Shown here: positions 13,461 to 15,730 of the stretch, piece after piece
Layout of the letters: every line of letters starts with the position of its first letter
Position numbering within the stretch: position 1 is the first letter of the stretch
Assembly (NCBI GenBank): GCA_031430015.1
Contig: JANPAR010000201.1
Location: 1-15,730, forward strand
Direction: 5' to 3'
Length of the DNA stretch: 15,730 bases
Origin: CANJDH01 sp031430015
Lineage (GTDB): Bacteria; Pseudomonadota; Gammaproteobacteria; Burkholderiales; JAEUOS01
Notes under the pieces: generated by a model
Database searches by the model: none
What the model was told of the DNA's origin: nothing
The model's input: only the letters and a program-made list of their open reading frames with translations
Translations under genes and position numbers: made by a program

Positions 13461-14987
13461 TTATTGCCGGCAGTGTCTATGAAACCCGGTACGATTGAGC
13501 GTTTCTTTATATGCGTGATGAATTTCCTGCACACCCGCATCGATCAAGCTGGCATGAATGGCAGAATAACCCAAGCGAAAATGTGATTGATTCCGCATCG
13601 AAGGTTTACTGAAGAAAATATCACCAGGCTCAATCAGTACGCCACGCGCAGCGCAGCGCTCGGCCAATAAGCGGCTGTTCAATCCTTCAGGCCCCTTGAT
13701 CCAAGCCCCCGAGCCGCCTTGTGAAGGCAGGACTTGAAACAGGGGTAAATATTTTGACAAGGCGCTATTCAATATTTCGCGCCGCTCACGGTAGGTCACG
13801 TTTAATTTGCGAATAAACGCATCATGGTGACCCTGTGCAATAAACAGGCTTGCCGTATGCATGTTGTTGGCTGGCACATGGCGCATGATCAAGCGCCGCA
13901 ATGCCCGCAATTCACGTATCAGCGTGGCTGGCGCCACGATGTAGCCAATCCGCAAACCATGTGCCAAGGTTTTGGACAAGCTGCCGAGGTATAGGACGCG
14001 GCCAGCGGTGTCCAGACTCTTTAGAGCGGGCAGCGGCCGGCCTGAAAAGTTCAGCTCACTCTCGTGGTCGTCCTCCAGCAACACCACATCACGCTTTTTG
14101 GCCAGATCCAATATCTCCTGACGCCGTTGCAGTGACATCGTGACCGTTGTCGGGCACTGGTGACTTGGCGTCACGTAAACATAGGCACACTGGCCCATGG
14201 CGCGTGAGGCAATCAGGCCATCTGCATCAACCGGCAGTGCTTTAACGTGGTCACTGCGCAGTAAAAAATTATTGCGGGCATCCGGGTAACCGGGGTTCTC
14301 AATGCCGACAACGGTGTTGCGATCCATCAGCACGTTGGCCAGAAGAAAACCAGCCATCTGCGCACCCGCGGTAACCAGGATTTCATCGCGTCCTGCCGTG
14401 ATGCCACGCGCAGGCAGTAGCCGATGCTGAATTTGATCCACCAGCGCTTCGGGGTCGCGGTCAATATGGTCTTGTGACCATTTTTTAACCGCGGGCACGG
14501 ATAGCGCCTGATGAGAGCAGGCGCGCCAGTCTTTGAGCGGCACCAGGCTGGAGTCAAACTGGCCGTATATGAAGGGGTAGGCATAGTCTTGCCAGTTGGC
14601 CGGCTTCTTGATGTTGCGCTGGCCGTCCAAGCGGGAAACAAGCCTTCCATCCCATTGCAAGGCAGGTTGCACCAGGGCAAGGGGCGTTCCCTGATTGGCC
14701 TGGCCCAGCAGAATATCGCCATTGACGACCAGCCCACTGCGCGAAGAAGAAATCAAAAAGCCCTTGTCAACCAGGACCTGCAAGGCTAGCGACACGGTAT
14801 TGCGCGACAGACCAAGCGCAGCAGCCATCGAACGGCTGGGCGGCACCTTGGCGCCCGCTGGCACCATCCCCATCAGGATGGAATGCACCATCATCTCTCT
14901 AACGCGCCCTTGCAGCGTTGCACTTCGGGCAGAGAACTTGGGAAACAGCTTGGCCCAAACATCCGTGATTTCCTGCTTTTGCCTCAT
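13461..14987 (-). CDS. tauR: MocR/GabR-family regulator, probable TauR (taurine regulator)
   Basis: 508 aa, a GntR-type DNA-binding head fused to a fold-type I aminotransferase domain. The winged helix spans about 22-90, with VPPSRSMAAALGLSRNTVSL as the reading helix region. The PLP domain includes TAGAQMAGFLLANVL (206-220), ENPGYPDARN, TPSHQCPTTV, Asp306 in LLEDDHESE (pyridine nitrogen contact), and Lys339 in LGSLSKTLAHGLRIGY for the internal aldimine. Such proteins sense amino compounds through PLP and do not normally act as transaminases. ATG 14987 is chosen over the longer frame (to 15146) because the extension runs through the operator region and is not regulator-like; AGGA lies nine bases upstream. 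Divergent to tauA, as expected of a TauR that activates taurine genes. The coding sequence is visibly less GC-rich than the genes before 13.1 kb. Confidence 0.85.
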   Translation of the reverse strand: MRQKQEITDVWAKLFPKFSARSATLQGRVREMMVHSILMGMVPAGAKVPPSRSMAAALGLSRNTVSLALQVLVDKGFLISSSRSGLVVNGDILLGQANQGTPLALVQPALQWDGRLVSRLDGQRNIKKPANWQDYAYPFIYGQFDSSLVPLKDWRACSHQALSVPAVKKWSQDHIDRDPEALVDQIQHRLLPARGITAGRDEILVTAGAQMAGFLLANVLMDRNTVVGIENPGYPDARNNFLLRSDHVKALPVDADGLIASRAMGQCAYVYVTPSHQCPTTVTMSLQRRQEILDLAKKRDVVLLEDDHESELNFSGRPLPALKSLDTAGRVLYLGSLSKTLAHGLRIGYIVAPATLIRELRALRRLIMRHVPANNMHTASLFIAQGHHDAFIRKLNVTYRERREILNSALSKYLPLFQVLPSQGGSGAWIKGPEGLNSRLLAERCAARGVLIEPGDIFFSKPSMRNQSHFRLGYSAIHASLIDAGVQEIHHAYKETLNRTGFHRHCRQ

Positions 14988-15273
14988 GCTTTCAATCCTG
15001 GTGCAACGAAAGATTAGCCGTAGCCGAATGGTGCTTTGCACCAAACAAGTGTCTTCCCTACACTTTTTCAGCGCCTGTCTGGTGCGTACGTTTAAAGCAC
15101 GACGACAAATGCAGGGGGCTTCATTTTGGCACCAAACAAAAAACAATCTGGCGCTATAAAAAAAAAAAGGATTTGCCTATTATTGAGTCAGTTCACGAGC
15201 GAGTCTGCAAGTGAGCCCAATCTAACTCGCCAATTCATTTGCAACCTTTCTTTCCGAATGGAGAATGGACGTC
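14988..15273. promoter_or_regulatory. tauR-tauA divergent control region with repeated TGGTGC/GCACCA hexamers
   Basis: This 286-bp AT-rich gap contains TGGTGC on + at 14999-15004, 15029-15034 and 15080-15085, and its complement GCACCA at 15038-15043 and 15129-15134; CTGGCGC at 15148-15154 is a near match. The copies at 15029 and 15038 form an inverted repeat with a TTT centre. GCACCAAACAA occurs twice (15038-15048, 15129-15139). The starts at 14999 and 15029 are 30 bp apart, about three helical turns, a spacing plausible for a dimeric MocR regulator. TATAAA (15155-15160) runs into 11 A (15158-15168) upstream of tauA. No complete sigma70 promoter was found for either gene. Confidence 0.6.
15029..15043. 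repeat. Perfect inverted repeat, candidate operator
   Basis: TGGTGC-TTT-GCACCA, 6-bp arms around a 3-base centre, 42 bp upstream of the tauR-like start codon. The arms are the hexamer that recurs across this control region. Confidence 0.55.
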
Positions 15274-15730
15274 ATGAAACACCTGCTCAAAGCACTACTC
15301 GTTGGCTCGGCCTTCGCACTTACCCCGGTTTCACCAGCTGTAGCTCAAACCAAAGTGGTTATTGGCCACTTTGGCGACCCGGCACCCTACAAAGCGATTG
15401 TGGCCGACGGGACTCTTGAAAAGGCGACCGGCTGGACCATCGAGTGGCGCCAATTCGCTTCCGGCGCCGAGGTTAATGCGGCCATGGCTTCCGGCGGCAT
15501 TGTGATCTCTGAAATTGGCTCTTCGCCCCTTTCAGCAGGCCTTAGCTCCGGCTTGGACTATCAGATGATTTCCGTGGGCAAGGTCATTGATAGTTCAGAG
15601 GCGCTGGTTAGCCGAAATGGCGCGGGTATCGACAAGCCCGCCGACCTGAAAGGCAAGCGCATTGCTGTGCCGATCGGCTCCACGGCGCACTTCTCATTGA
15701 TGGGCGCCTTGAAGATGTACAACTTGACAG
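15274..15730 (+). CDS. tauA: Taurine ABC transporter substrate-binding protein, N-terminal part
   Basis: 152 codons, cut by the window end. MKHLLKALLVGSAFALTPVSPAVAQ is a Sec signal peptide with cleavage expected after AVA (about 24). The mature part matches TauA in order: VVIGHFGDPAPYKAIVADG, WTIEWRQFASGAEVNAAMASG, IGSSPLSAGLSSGL (84-97 region), SSEALVSRNG and LKGKRIAVPIGSTAHFSLMG. E. coli TauA has WRKFDSG, GNLGSSPLA, GKRIAVPF and TTHYSLLAALK at equivalent places. It would bind taurine or a related alkanesulfonate in the periplasm and deliver it to TauBC, expected just downstream. The start ATG 15274 has GGAG ten bases upstream. The divergent MocR-type gene is its probable regulator. Ligand specificity for taurine over other sulfonates is inferred from similarity and context. 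Confidence 0.88.
   Translation, partial: MKHLLKALLVGSAFALTPVSPAVAQTKVVIGHFGDPAPYKAIVADGTLEKATGWTIEWRQFASGAEVNAAMASGGIVISEIGSSPLSAGLSSGLDYQMISVGKVIDSSEALVSRNGAGIDKPADLKGKRIAVPIGSTAHFSLMGALKMYNLT

Noticed and set aside
13294..13482. 62-codon + frame with a GGGGAG ribosome-like site
   Set aside because: No similarity I can name, it overlaps the tauR-like 3' end, and codon use does not look selected. Kept only as a note in the junction entry.
15046..15067. Small hairpin AAGTGT/ACACTT followed by T residues
   Set aside because: Only a 6-bp AT-rich stem inside a divergent promoter region with no gene end to serve; too weak to call a terminator.

Overview
The window looks like a chromosomal stretch of a betaproteobacterium, most likely Burkholderiales-like. 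This is inferred from gene content (YfcG-type glutathione transferase, YkgJ-type Cys-cluster protein, MaoC hydratase, many exported proteins), a GC-rich and strongly codon-biased first 13 kb, and dense packing. It holds 16 supported protein genes, two of them cut by the window edges. I saw no rRNA, tRNA, CRISPR array, insertion sequence or phage gene.

Layout. 1-148 is the C-terminus of an acyl-CoA dehydrogenase on +, followed by a hairpin terminator. Then come a YfcG-like glutathione transferase and an exported class I methyltransferase, both on +. From 1718 to 6486 everything is on -. Read in transcription order it is hslO (Hsp33 redox chaperone), a Tat-exported alpha/beta hydrolase, a small Cys-cluster protein, a membrane cytochrome b561, a Tat-exported molybdopterin oxidoreductase that is probably a lipoprotein, and lexA. 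lexA has its own sigma70-like promoter embedded in two SOS boxes. A MaoC hydratase (+) diverges from hslO through a very short shared promoter region.

7045-9162 is a - strand pair, nitroreductase then acyl-CoA dehydrogenase, ended by a good intrinsic terminator. A lipoprotein-like COG4798 methyltransferase (+) follows. It converges on a - strand group: an Nramp-like metal transporter, an exported cupin with three 15-bp repeats in its leader, and a small conserved protein. A short-chain dehydrogenase (+) closes the GC-rich part.

At about 13.13 kb the character changes. There are two REP-like hairpins, about 300 bp with no convincing gene, and then a lower-GC block. That block contains a MocR/GabR-type regulator (tauR-like, -) divergent from the start of tauA (+), the taurine-binding protein of an ABC importer that runs off the window. 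Repeated TGGTGC/GCACCA hexamers between the two genes are candidate regulator sites.

How the genes work together: the cytochrome b561 and molybdopterin enzyme plausibly form one membrane-fed periplasmic redox system. tauR and tauA form a taurine (organosulfonate) uptake module. The rest looks like ordinary metabolism and stress maintenance (acyl-CoA metabolism, Hsp33, LexA). I found no clear new multi-gene defence or mobile system. The least explained items are two methyltransferase-fold proteins with export signals, an Nramp-like transporter lacking the usual metal-site motifs, and the repeats.
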